Positions 1 through 8,284 of a DNA stretch of 64,000 nucleotides are shown piece after piece. The notes beneath the pieces are model-generated. The model made no database searches, had not been told where the DNA came from, and saw nothing but the letters and a program-made list of their open reading frames with translations. The position numbers were made by a program, and so were the translations under genes. Position 1 is the first letter of the stretch. Each line of letters begins with the position of its first letter. The DNA is from Sinomicrobium kalidii (GTDB lineage Bacteria > Bacteroidota > Bacteroidia > Flavobacteriales > Flavobacteriaceae), in contig NZ_CP089211.1 of the NCBI RefSeq assembly GCF_021183825.1, positions 1-64,000 of the forward strand, written 5' to 3'.

Positions 1-103
1 TTCAATTTTTTGTTCACATATTTGTTCAACCTAAGGCGGGAAGATATAGCATTTTCGATCTTCTTCATAATCACTAACCTAACGGAAATAAACTATACGA
101 GGA

Positions 104-1531
104 ATGAATTTAACTGCGCAATCGGTATGGGACAACTGTCTATCCTTCATAAAAGATAATATTCAGCCCCAAGCTTACAAGACCTGGTTTGACCCCATAA
201 AGGCTGTCAAACTTACCGATAACGCTTTGAGTATACAAGTTCCGAGTAAGTTTTTTTATGAATGGCTCGAAGAACACTACGTCAAACTGTTAAAAGTAGC
301 TCTTACAAAAGAGTTGGGAGAAAACGCCAAACTGGTATACATTATTAAAATGGAGAACACCTATGGCAACCAACGTCCGTTTACGGAAAAAATACCGAGC
401 AGTAACCGGTCCAATCTGCAACCGCAGGAACTGGATGTTCCCGTAAAGCACAAAAACCCGGAGCTCAAAAATCCCTTTGTCATTCCCGGTATCCGGAATA
501 TAAAAATAGAGTCACAACTAAATCCCAATTATAATTTCGACAATTTCCTGGAAGGTGATTCCAACCGCCTGGCACGCTCCGCCGGACTTGCCGTTGCCAA
601 CAAACCGGGAGGCACTTCCTTTAACCCGCTTCTTATTTTTGGCGGTGTAGGCCTGGGAAAAACACACCTTGCCCACGCTATCGGTGTGGATATCAAAGAC
701 AAGTATCCCGAAAAGACAGTGCTTTATATCTCTGCGGAAAAATTCACACAACAATATATAGAGTCCGTAAAAAAGAATACGCGCAACGATTTTATACACT
801 TCTACCAACTCATAGACGTTCTTATTATCGACGACGTACAGTTCTTTTCCGGAAAATCGGGAACACAGGACGTGTTTTTCCATATCTTCAATCACCTCCA
901 CCAGAACGGCAAACAGGTGATCCTTACTTCCGACAAGGCACCGGTGGACATGCAGGACATCGAACAACGCCTGCTCTCACGATTCAAATGGGGACTGTCT
1001 GCTGAACTGCAAACCCCGGACTACGAAACCCGGATATCCATCCTCAAAAACAAACTCTACCGGGACGGAGTGGATATGCCCGAAGAGATCGTGGAATACG
1101 TAGCCAAAAACATCAAGACCAACGTCAGAGAACTGGAAGGCGCCATTATTTCCCTCATCGCACAATCTTCATTCAACAAACGGGAGGTTACCGTAGCACT
1201 GGCTACCCAGATCGTTGAGAAATTTGTTAAAAACACCAAGCGCGAAGTTTCCATAGATTACATCCAGAAAGTCGTGTCAGACTATTTCCAGATGGACGTC
1301 ACCACCTTGCAGTCCAAAACCCGGAAACGACATATCGTACAGGCCCGGCAACTTGCCATGTTCTTCGCCAAAAAATTTACGAAGGCATCTCTGGCCAGTA
1401 TCGGATCACAGATCGGAAAACGGGATCATGCCACGGTTCTACACGCATGCAAAACCGTTGATAACCTCGCGGAAACCGACAAACAGTTCCGCAAACACCT
1501 GGAAGATCTTACCAAAAAGCTCTCCCAGTAA
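104..1531 (+). CDS. dnaA: Chromosomal replication initiator protein DnaA
   Basis: DnaA binds DnaA boxes at the origin and, as an ATP-bound filament, melts DNA so the helicase can load. The 475-residue product has the family's usual length and order. An N-terminal domain I (about 1-85) is followed by a variable linker. The AAA+ core has a Walker A motif GGVGLGKT at 180-187 and a Walker B IIDD at 241-244. The C-terminal domain IV helix-turn-helix carries the signature RDHATVLHACKTV. The ATG lies 103 bp into the window and no earlier in-frame start is needed. It is the first gene here, which suggests the sequence was linearised at dnaA. The next gene is 96 bp downstream on the same strand. I see no DnaA-box cluster beside it. 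Confidence 0.98.
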   Translation: MNLTAQSVWDNCLSFIKDNIQPQAYKTWFDPIKAVKLTDNALSIQVPSKFFYEWLEEHYVKLLKVALTKELGENAKLVYIIKMENTYGNQRPFTEKIPSSNRSNLQPQELDVPVKHKNPELKNPFVIPGIRNIKIESQLNPNYNFDNFLEGDSNRLARSAGLAVANKPGGTSFNPLLIFGGVGLGKTHLAHAIGVDIKDKYPEKTVLYISAEKFTQQYIESVKKNTRNDFIHFYQLIDVLIIDDVQFFSGKSGTQDVFFHIFNHLHQNGKQVILTSDKAPVDMQDIEQRLLSRFKWGLSAELQTPDYETRISILKNKLYRDGVDMPEEIVEYVAKNIKTNVRELEGAIISLIAQSSFNKREVTVALATQIVEKFVKNTKREVSIDYIQKVVSDYFQMDVTTLQSKTRKRHIVQARQLAMFFAKKFTKASLASIGSQIGKRDHATVLHACKTVDNLAETDKQFRKHLEDLTKKLSQ

Positions 1532-1627
1532 ATTAACCAACCACTTCCACTACCCCAACTTTTTATTGTCATAATTTCCTATCTTGCGCACATAAGCAAG
1601 ACCAGACTTTCTAATAATTTCTGAAGA

Positions 1628-2098
1628 ATGAAAACCAAGATACTCATGGTATGCCTCGGCAACATATGCAGGTCCCCGCTGGCCGAAGGCATTCTGCGCT
1701 CCAAAATGTCAGGTGAAACGGTAACTGTAGATTCTGCCGGAACAGCGGACTATCACATCGGCGAAGCTCCCGACCCGAGATCTGTTGCCATAGCCCGGAA
1801 ACACAATATCGATATCAGCAATCAACTCGGAAGAAAATTCCAGGTGTCTGATTTTGATGAATTTGATCATATTTATGTAATGGATAACTCCAATTACAAT
1901 AATGTGATCGGCATGGCCAGAAGCGCGGAAGATGAACAAAAAACAGACCTGATCCTGAATCTGGCGTATCCCGGAGAAAACATGGACGTCCCCGATCCTT
2001 ATTACGGAGGACCTCAGGGATTTGAAAACGTTTTTAAAATGCTTGACCACGCCTGTGACATACTTGTTAAAAAATTGAAAAACAATCATTCCCGATAA
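1628..2098 (+). CDS. Low-molecular-weight protein tyrosine phosphatase
   Basis: This 156-residue cytoplasmic protein is a low-molecular-weight phosphotyrosine phosphatase. The P-loop C(x)5RS is seen as C9-LGNIC-R15-S16 right at the N-terminus, and the general-acid Asp lies in DPYYGG (D123). The length matches the family, about 150-160 residues. The ATG at 1628 is preceded by an A/G-rich stretch. It stands between dnaA and an RsmI-like methylase on the same strand, 30 bp before the latter, so the two are probably cotranscribed. No tyrosine kinase gene is near, so the physiological substrate (capsule kinase, arginine phosphate or other) cannot be told from the context. Confidence 0.93.
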   Translation: MKTKILMVCLGNICRSPLAEGILRSKMSGETVTVDSAGTADYHIGEAPDPRSVAIARKHNIDISNQLGRKFQVSDFDEFDHIYVMDNSNYNNVIGMARSAEDEQKTDLILNLAYPGENMDVPDPYYGGPQGFENVFKMLDHACDILVKKLKNNHSR

Positions 2099-2128
2099 AA
2101 CGCTCTTAACATCTAACACATTTAAAAC

Positions 2129-2854
2129 TTGGCACCTACAAACAATAAATACGGAACCATATATCTCATCCCTACTACGCTTGGTGGTGTAGATCCCATG
2201 CAGGTACTTCCTTCATCCGTGAAAAGTATCATTGAAACCACCGATCACTATATCGTTGAAAACGAGAAATCCGCAAGGCGGTTTATAAAAGGGATCTGCC
2301 CTGAAAAACAACAAAGCGAATTGCAGGTACAGGTGTTGAATAAATATACCGAAGCGGGAGATATTCCCGGTTTTTTGTCCCCGTGCCTCGACGGGCTTGA
2401 CATCGGGGTCATTTCCGAAGCAGGTTGCCCGGGTATTGCAGATCCCGGAGCAGAGATTGCTGCACTGGCCCATGAAAAAGGAATTTCGGTAGCACCGCTT
2501 ACGGGCCCCTCTTCTATATTTCTCGCCCTCATGGCCAGTGGTATGAACGGACAATGTTTTGCATTTAACGGATACCTGCCCATAGACAAGGCAAAACGAC
2601 GCCATGAAATTAAAAAACTGGAACGGCGCTCTGCCGAACTCTCCCAATCCCAGATTTTCATAGAAACACCATACCGGAACGATCAGTTACTGGCCGACCT
2701 TTCTTCGAGCCTGAAAAGCGATACCCGGATTTGCGTGGCCTGTGATATCACCCTCCCGACAGAATTCATACATACAAAAACTGCGGAACAATGGAAGGAA
2801 AACAAGGAAAGCCTGCATAAACGGCCGTGTATTTTTATTATTCAATCCCGATAA
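2129..2854 (+). CDS. RsmI-like SAM-dependent methyltransferase (tetrapyrrole methylase fold)
   Basis: The 241-residue protein belongs to the tetrapyrrole-methylase superfamily, on the branch of RsmI, which 2'-O-methylates 16S rRNA C1402. Seen motifs are the N-terminal strand GTIYLIPTTLGG, the glycine/proline loop EAGCPGIADPG near residue 100, and GPSSIFLALMASGMNGQ, which in the family shapes the SAM pocket. It is some 30-40 residues shorter than classical RsmI, and the usual PTPIGNL start is replaced by PTTLGG, so it may be a paralogue with another substrate. The start used is TTG at 2129; the next ATG would delete the first conserved strand. The gap to the upstream phosphatase gene is 30 bp. 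Confidence 0.85.
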   Translation: MAPTNNKYGTIYLIPTTLGGVDPMQVLPSSVKSIIETTDHYIVENEKSARRFIKGICPEKQQSELQVQVLNKYTEAGDIPGFLSPCLDGLDIGVISEAGCPGIADPGAEIAALAHEKGISVAPLTGPSSIFLALMASGMNGQCFAFNGYLPIDKAKRRHEIKKLERRSAELSQSQIFIETPYRNDQLLADLSSSLKSDTRICVACDITLPTEFIHTKTAEQWKENKESLHKRPCIFIIQSR

Positions 2855-2886
2855 ACAACGGAATAACAAAAAAATTCATCTGCATC

Positions 2887-2947
2887 AAAAGTTGTGGAGT
2901 AAAATTGGATTTTAGGTATAAGACGTGAGACCTACGATCTATGACTT
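2887..2947 (+). repeat. Dispersed intergenic element, copy 1 (AAAGTTGTGGA plus TTAGGTATAAGACGTGAGA)
   Basis: This noncoding stretch contains AAAAGTTGTGGA (2887-2898), then TTAGGTATAAGACGTGAGA and CGATCTATGACTTT (to 2947). The same two words, in the same order and orientation, recur at 46136-46210. Degenerate relatives of the second word occur near 19660, 23945 and 46736. Function unknown. Confidence 0.5.
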
Positions 2948-3004
2948 TAAATTGTTTTACCGGGATTACAGATCTATTGAAAATCTTTGCGGTCTAAAAA
3001 CAAA

Positions 3005-3031
3005 ATCCCGGGCCTTTATAAGACCCGGGAT
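3005..3031 (-). terminator. Rho-independent terminator of the gene at 3060-3686
   Basis: A perfect 8-bp stem ATCCCGGG (3005-3012) / CCCGGGAT (3024-3031) is followed on the minus strand by TTTTGTTTTT. It lies just beyond the stop codon of the minus-strand gene, so it most likely ends that transcript. Confidence 0.7.
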
Positions 3032-3059
3032 CCTGAAAAAAACGTATGCTTAACCAAAA

Positions 3060-3686
3060 TTAAATTTTTGCCTTCCGGTTGGCTTTTATATAAGAAGTAT
3101 CATAACCGGAAAATTTTTTCATATAATATCGTATGGAAGCCCCGTTGGCATCCTTAAAACCTCTCACCCCGGCAGAACGGAGATAAGTTTTTACATTACC
3201 CGGTCCTGCCAGATGTGCAGCGGCCAGAATACCGGATTCGGTAATATATACCCCTCCTATGCGCTTGCCCACACAACGTTTAATATCCCTGCGGAGTACC
3301 CATTTGTTCCGTGCCGTATTAGCAATAAAGGCACGTTCCTGCAGTTCAGGGTCGTTAAGAAAATCGGAGGAATTATAAACCCCTATCAGCTTTAAGGTAG
3401 AAGTACCGAATTGATACTTCCCCATATACCCCAGGTGATTGGTCACGAAATAATTCCCTCTGGATTCCTTAAAACCCAAAGCTTCCTTGAACCCCACAAA
3501 AGATTTCCCCAGAAACGGAGGATTAATAACAGTCAGCGGTTCGTCTTCTTCATGCACTGTGGCCAATAAAGGACCGGATACTCTATATCCGTTATTGATC
3601 TTTACTTCTTTTGTCGAAGTAAATCCCAAACTTATAAAGGTCAAAAGAATAATTAAAACAGCATATTTCAGTATATTCTTTCCCAT
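3060..3686 (-). CDS. Exported lysozyme-fold (SLT-like) protein, putative
   Basis: This 208-residue protein begins with a hydrophobic stretch (about 7-23), a signal peptide or N-terminal anchor, so it acts outside the cytoplasmic membrane. The region around residues 68-100 reads EALGFKESRGNY and then GYMGKYQFG, which resembles the catalytic Glu plus GxxQF pattern of soluble lytic transglycosylases and related lysozyme-like enzymes. Later, GILAAAHLAGPGNVKTYL resembles the AHLxG helix of that fold. I infer a cell-wall lytic enzyme or an enzyme-like binder; activity is not shown. It is monocistronic, with a clear terminator at 3005-3031. The upstream spacer to mltG is 218 bp and holds nothing I recognise. 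Confidence 0.6.
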   Translation of the reverse strand: MGKNILKYAVLIILLTFISLGFTSTKEVKINNGYRVSGPLLATVHEEDEPLTVINPPFLGKSFVGFKEALGFKESRGNYFVTNHLGYMGKYQFGTSTLKLIGVYNSSDFLNDPELQERAFIANTARNKWVLRRDIKRCVGKRIGGVYITESGILAAAHLAGPGNVKTYLRSAGVRGFKDANGASIRYYMKKFSGYDTSYIKANRKAKI

Positions 3687-3904
3687 TACGTTTTATTTCT
3701 TCGAGACTTACGAACCGGGACTTGCTTCCCCGGATAATGTCGTTAAACCTGAAAAATACCTGCTCGAAATTTGCGGGGGCAAATATACAACTTTTTTATT
3801 AAACTGAAAATCAAAGTGTTAATTTATTCTAAAAACTATCTACGCTTCTTTTTGCAATTTGTTCCCTTAAATATACGACAAAAATCCATACCGCTTATCC
3901 TTTT

Positions 3905-4948
3905 TTACCGATGTACGCTCTGACTGTTGAGCCAGTTCACATACTCCCTTTTATTGGCATTGTGCTGCGCCAGGGTTTTGGAAAATTTGTGATATCCCGG
4001 CTTGTTGATGTTGGCCACAAAATAATAATAATCGTGTCTTTCCGGATTGAGCACGGCATCTATGGAAGATATGTCGGGCATGGCGATAGGCCCCGGAGGA
4101 AGCCCGGCATATTTATAGGTATTGTAAGGCGAATCGATCTCCAGGTCTTTATACAATACCCTTTTTATAACGGTATCAAAATCACCGGTGTGTTTTTTTA
4201 TGGCGTAAATGACCGTGGGATCGGCCTGAAGGAGGATATTTTTCCGGAGGCGATTGAGATATACCCCCGCCACACGTGGTCTTTCATCTACTCTGGTTGT
4301 CTCCTTCTGTACTATGGAAGCCAGTGTAATGACCTCTTCCTTGTCCAGGTTGAGCCTTTTTGCTTCTGCAAGGCGTTCTTCGTTCCAGAACCTGTCGTAT
4401 TCCTTCAGCATCCTCTCGCGGAATTCCTCTGCCGAAGTATTCCAGAAAAATTCATAGCTATTGGGTATATACAGGCTCAGCGCTTCATTTTTATCTAACT
4501 GGATGCTGTCCAGGAATGCATTGTCTTCAAATACCTCCAGGAGTGCCACACTGTCAGCTTCTATCTGTGTTGCTATCCTCCCGGCAAGGTCTTCCAGGGT
4601 CTCCTGGTTGTTGAAGGAAACCATTACCGGAGTATTCCTGCTCCGCAGGGTATTCACGATATCATTATTACTCATCCCCTTCTTGATAATATATTTCCCG
4701 GGCCTGGGGTTTGCAGCGTATCCCTTTTTCTCCGCTACTTTTTCAAAAGAGCTGCTATTTTTCAGGAGGGGTTCCAGTTGCTCCCTTACCTCCGGGAAAC
4801 CTGCGTCGGTAGGCACATAGACATAGGCTTCTTCATTATTGAACCCGGTATTGGGGGCAAATATGGCCGTATAGACCCTATACACAAAAAATAATCCCAG
4901 GACAACACCCAGGAGTAATATGGCTACTACTATTTTCCGAATATACAT
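3905..4948 (-). CDS. mltG: Endolytic murein transglycosylase MltG
   Basis: MltG cleaves nascent glycan strands and sets their length. The 347-residue protein has one N-terminal membrane helix (about 5-23) and a LysM-like stretch. The YceG catalytic core has the motif IVQKETTRVDERPRVAGVY, with the catalytic Glu at E216 and NRL after it, and then QADPTVIYA. Length and order match MltG. It is read on the minus strand. The acetyltransferase gene upstream ends 60 bp before the start, so the two could be cotranscribed. Confidence 0.93.
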   Translation of the reverse strand: MYIRKIVVAILLLGVVLGLFFVYRVYTAIFAPNTGFNNEEAYVYVPTDAGFPEVREQLEPLLKNSSSFEKVAEKKGYAANPRPGKYIIKKGMSNNDIVNTLRSRNTPVMVSFNNQETLEDLAGRIATQIEADSVALLEVFEDNAFLDSIQLDKNEALSLYIPNSYEFFWNTSAEEFRERMLKEYDRFWNEERLAEAKRLNLDKEEVITLASIVQKETTRVDERPRVAGVYLNRLRKNILLQADPTVIYAIKKHTGDFDTVIKRVLYKDLEIDSPYNTYKYAGLPPGPIAMPDISSIDAVLNPERHDYYYFVANINKPGYHKFSKTLAQHNANKREYVNWLNSQSVHR

Positions 4949-5008
4949 TTCTTATATTTTCGTATTGCTGTACAACGAACGGATGCGGGTTTCCCGGCGC
5001 CCGTTCCT

Positions 5009-5536
5009 TTATTCATGATTTATTTTCTGATACAATATCTCATTCCTGAACTGCCCTCCGGCAAAATTCCAGTCCTTTTTCACACCTACCCGTTCAAAGC
5101 CCAGGTTGGAAAACAATTGTATGCTCGCTGCATTATCTTCGGTGATATTGGCATAAAGTTGATGTATTCCGAGGTTGGCAAAGGAATAGTTTATTAACAG
5201 CCGTAATGCTTCCGTACCTACTCCCCTGTTCCTGTTCCCTTCTTCGAGCACCACGATACCCACTCCCGCCCTTTTGTTTTTCGGATTAAAATCAAACAAA
5301 TCTATAAACCCGAGAAGGTTGTCGTTATAATCAGAAATGACCAGGCGTAACTGTTTTACTTCATAAATATCCTTGTGGCTGTTCTTCAGATATTGCCTCA
5401 GTACAAAACGGGAGTACGGGGCCTGGGTTTCACTAACTTCCCATATGGTCTCGTCATTTTCCAGCCTGTATAGGAAATCAAGGTCTTCGGGTTCCAGCGC
5501 CCTTAAAAAAATATGTTTTCCGGTAAGTGTCACCAT
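5009..5536 (-). CDS. GNAT family N-acetyltransferase (RimJ/RimL/SpeG-like)
   Basis: The 175-residue protein is a GCN5-type acetyltransferase. It starts with LTGKHIFLRALEPEDLDFLY, typical of the RimJ/RimL/SpeG branch, and carries the acetyl-CoA loop as GNRNRGVGTEALRLL in the second half. It ends with the family's NxAxIxLFxxLGF pattern, seen as NAASIQLFSNLGFERVG. The acceptor could be a ribosomal protein N-terminus, a polyamine or another amine, and the sequence does not decide. It lies between dapF (62 bp upstream) and mltG on the same strand. Confidence 0.85.
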   Translation of the reverse strand: MVTLTGKHIFLRALEPEDLDFLYRLENDETIWEVSETQAPYSRFVLRQYLKNSHKDIYEVKQLRLVISDYNDNLLGFIDLFDFNPKNKRAGVGIVVLEEGNRNRGVGTEALRLLINYSFANLGIHQLYANITEDNAASIQLFSNLGFERVGVKKDWNFAGGQFRNEILYQKINHE

Positions 5537-5597
5537 AGTCTTTTCATAAATTAATACTGCACGGCAAACGTAACTGGCGGATTCCCGCTAATGTAAT

Positions 5598-6392
5598 TTA
5601 CAAAATATTTTTTTTAAGAACATCAATTTCTCCCCTGAATACCTGCATAGCAGGACCTTCGAGAAATACTTTAGCGTATTTTCCCGCTTTTTCCTCAAAC
5701 GAAACACTGAGGGTCCCTCCCGGAGTATCCAGTGAGATCAGGTTCCCGGAAGCCCGCCCGGTACGGTGCATGGCAATGGCCACGGCGGTAACGCCCGTAC
5801 CACAGGACAGGGTCTCGTCTTCCACACCGCGTTCGTAGGTCCTTACTTTAAACAGATTGTCCTTTACCCGGCTTATGAAATTGATATTACTGCCTGCCTT
5901 ACCGTACTTTCCGTAACGGAGTTTCTCCCCGTTCTTTTTCACATCAAAATTATCTATATCAGTGATCTCCTGAACATGGTGCGGAGACCCCGTATCCAGA
6001 TACACATAGTTGTCAAAAACCTCTATTTGATCTACATCTGTCATTTGCAGACGTACCTTATCTCCGTTTATGGTAGCATGATGCACGCCATCTATGGCCA
6101 GAAAACGCGTGTTCTCTTTGATAATACCCAAAAAGCAGGCAAAGGCCACGATACATCTTCCGCCGTTGCCACACATCGTACTCTCGTTACCATCGGCGTT
6201 ATAATACACCATTTTAAAATCGGTGTCCGTATCGTTTTCCAGCAGGATCATACCGTCGGCACCTATGCCAAATTTTCGGTCGCAGAGCCTGGCTACCAGT
6301 TTGGTATTATTTTTGGGAAATTTCTGTTGCCGGTTATCGATCATAACAAAATCGTTTCCCGTTCCCTGGTATTTATAAAAGCTAAGGTGCAT
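5598..6392 (-). CDS. dapF: Diaminopimelate epimerase
   Basis: DapF interconverts LL- and meso-diaminopimelate in lysine and peptidoglycan synthesis. The two catalytic cysteines are visible in MCGNGGR (C74) and LSCGTG (C197), counting from the start chosen here. The family opening FYKYQGTGNDFVMIDN lies right after the ATG at 6392. A longer reading from a GTG at 6422 would add ten residues without family support, so the ATG is preferred. The resulting 264 residues match DapF. It is followed on the same strand by an acetyltransferase and mltG, a plausible cell-wall group. Confidence 0.95.
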   Translation of the reverse strand: MHLSFYKYQGTGNDFVMIDNRQQKFPKNNTKLVARLCDRKFGIGADGMILLENDTDTDFKMVYYNADGNESTMCGNGGRCIVAFACFLGIIKENTRFLAIDGVHHATINGDKVRLQMTDVDQIEVFDNYVYLDTGSPHHVQEITDIDNFDVKKNGEKLRYGKYGKAGSNINFISRVKDNLFKVRTYERGVEDETLSCGTGVTAVAIAMHRTGRASGNLISLDTPGGTLSVSFEEKAGKYAKVFLEGPAMQVFRGEIDVLKKNIL

Positions 6393-6486
6393 TCGTTCTT
6401 GTTTAGGTCGGTATTCCGACACATTTTCAGCTATGGCAAATATACAATTTAACAGCTATTCTCCCCCTGTTAAACTGCCGTTAAAG

Positions 6487-6519
6487 TTGAAATGTTAAAA
6501 TAATAAACCACTAAATTTG
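6487..6519 (+). promoter_or_regulatory. Probable Bacteroidota-type promoter for the HtrA gene
   Basis: A TAAATTTG at 6512-6519 fits the TAnnTTTG -7 consensus, with a TTG at 6487-6489 placed 22 bp upstream as the -33 element. It would give an untranslated leader of about 200 nt before the ATG at 6729. Most of the rest of the 336-bp dapF-htrA spacer is this leader. Confidence 0.4.
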
Positions 6520-6587
6520 AATGTTAAAACAAATTGAGGAGTATCCGGCTGACCTGCATTGCAGGGAACCGGTCTGAAAAACAGCAT

Positions 6588-6672
6588 GTCATTCCGGTAA
6601 AAGGGCACTCACTTATTCCGGATCATCACCGGATGAAGCCGGATTCCGAAAAACCCTTCGTTTCGGAATGAC
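6588..6672. repeat. GTCATTCCG / CGGAATGAC inverted repeat in the htrA leader
   Basis: A 9-bp inverted repeat pairs GTCATTCCG (6588-6596) with CGGAATGAC (6664-6672). A smaller TCCGG...CCGGA hairpin and CCGGATTCCG lie inside. The structure would fold in the htrA mRNA leader. Similar GTCATTCCG-based hairpins are common in spacers of this phylum as far as I recall, so it may be a dispersed repeat rather than a specific regulator. Confidence 0.4.
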
Positions 6673-6728
6673 TGTAAATACGAAAAACTGATTAATAAAG
6701 ATTCGATAAATCCTAAAAATTTCAAACT

Positions 6729-8114
6729 ATGAAAAAGTTTATTAGTCTGCTTATAGTATCCGTCCTCGGAGGACTTATTACTTTGGGGATTTACAAGACT
6801 TTTTTTGAAAAGGAGGAAGTCATTGTTGAACACAGGGACAATACCCCTAATTTTGTAACGGCAAGTTATAATTCCTCCCCTCTTGTCTCGGCGGAGGCTA
6901 CGGACTTTACGGAAGCAGCGGAAAAAACAGTACACGCCGTGGTACACGTAACGAACCGGATCACCAGTAAAGGGCCCATGAGCATGCGGGACCTTTTCTT
7001 CGGGAATACAAGAGAACGCACGCAGGTTGGCACCGGTTCCGGGGTCATTATCTCTCCGGACGGGTACATCGTCACCAATAACCACGTAATTGACGGTGCT
7101 ACCGAACTTTCTGTAACACTGAACAATAACAAAACCTACACGGCCGAGCTTATCGGTTCCGATCCGGCAACGGATATTGCACTGATCAAAGTCGATGCCG
7201 GGGAAGAACTGCCATACCTGGCTTTCGGCGATTCGGACGGGGCCAAAGTAGGAGAATGGGTGCTGGCCGTCGGTAACCCCTTTAACCTTACTTCTACGGT
7301 AACCGCGGGTATTATCAGCGCAAAGTCGAGAGACCTGAGCAGTAGCAACAACCAGTCGTTCATACAGACAGATGCTGCGGTCAACCCCGGAAACAGCGGA
7401 GGTGCCCTCGTAAACGCCCGTGGCGACCTGATCGGTATCAACACGGCCATAACCTCCCGAACGGGGACCTATATCGGTTATGCCTTTGCCGTACCCAGCA
7501 ACATTGCCAAAAAAGTAGTGGAAGACCTCCTGGAATACGGTAATGTACAAAAAGGGCTTCTCGGCGTTTCCATTGTGCCCAAAAATTCGAGGTATGCCTC
7601 GGAAAACGGACTCAATGACGTAGACGGTGTTTACATAGGCGGTGTGGAAGAAGGCTCCGGAGCCGAAAAAGCCGGAATTACGGAAGGAGATATCATTAAA
7701 AACGTGGATCACATAAAAATAAGAAAATTTGCCGACCTTACGGGATATCTCAATTCCAAGCGCCCCGGCGATGTGGTTAAAGTGACCGTAGACAGGGATG
7801 GAAAAACCCGGACTTTCCCGGTTACCCTGAGCAAGATCAGTACTTATGTCCTGAACGAACTCGGAATGCAGGTAAAAGACATTTCTGAAAAAGACAAGAA
7901 AAAATACAACATAAGCGGCGGGGTGAAAATTACCCGGACCGCTCCGTACCTGAATAATGCCAATCTGGAAGGCCGCATACTCGTGGAGATCAACGGCAGG
8001 AAAATATCTAATGTGCAAGAAGCCCAGCAAATTGCTTCCGAGATCAATCCCAACGAAAGGAATGTAATGCTTATCCTTAACGAAAACGGGGAGGCCGAAA
8101 GGTATTTGTTCTAA
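6729..8114 (+). CDS. Trypsin-like periplasmic serine protease, HtrA/DegP family
   Basis: This 461-residue envelope protease/chaperone handles misfolded exported proteins. It has an N-terminal hydrophobic segment (about 4-21). The trypsin-like domain has its triad at H119 (NNHVID), D149 (DIALIKV) and S223 (NPGNSGGALV). PDZ domain 1 spans about 270-370 and a more divergent PDZ 2 runs to the end. The region 80-100 (MSMRDLFFGNTRERTQ) corresponds to the regulatory LA loop. It is monocistronic, with its own promoter and terminator and a long 5' leader carrying an inverted repeat. Confidence 0.95.
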   Translation: MKKFISLLIVSVLGGLITLGIYKTFFEKEEVIVEHRDNTPNFVTASYNSSPLVSAEATDFTEAAEKTVHAVVHVTNRITSKGPMSMRDLFFGNTRERTQVGTGSGVIISPDGYIVTNNHVIDGATELSVTLNNNKTYTAELIGSDPATDIALIKVDAGEELPYLAFGDSDGAKVGEWVLAVGNPFNLTSTVTAGIISAKSRDLSSSNNQSFIQTDAAVNPGNSGGALVNARGDLIGINTAITSRTGTYIGYAFAVPSNIAKKVVEDLLEYGNVQKGLLGVSIVPKNSRYASENGLNDVDGVYIGGVEEGSGAEKAGITEGDIIKNVDHIKIRKFADLTGYLNSKRPGDVVKVTVDRDGKTRTFPVTLSKISTYVLNELGMQVKDISEKDKKKYNISGGVKITRTAPYLNNANLEGRILVEINGRKISNVQEAQQIASEINPNERNVMLILNENGEAERYLF

Positions 8115-8144
8115 AGGCTAACGCTTTACACTGTATTTAATTTT

Positions 8145-8183
8145 AATCCCGGGTTTTAACAAAAATCCGGGATTTTATTTTTT
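8145..8183 (+). terminator. Rho-independent terminator of the HtrA gene
   Basis: The stem AATCCCGG (8145-8152) / CCGGGATT (8167-8174) is followed by a T-rich tail, TTATTTTTT. It sits 30 bp after the htrA stop codon. Confidence 0.75.
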
Positions 8184-8284
8184 GAGGTAGACACTCGTCA
8201 TACAGACGAATACCAGTCGCACACGGCACAGTGTTATATCAAAAGGAATGATATCGCCTAATGAATTTATTTTAACCGAAAGGG

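Noticed and set aside
1..103. Replication origin next to dnaA
   Set aside because: No TTATCCACA cluster is present in the short upstream sequence. The only exact DnaA box I noticed is inside the Ada-type gene at 42440-42448, and near-boxes around 46.3-46.6 kb are too few.
6609..8030. 473-residue minus-strand open frame opposite htrA
   Set aside because: It is antisense to a clear protease gene. The product shows no family motif and has the skewed composition of a shadow frame in GC-biased codons.
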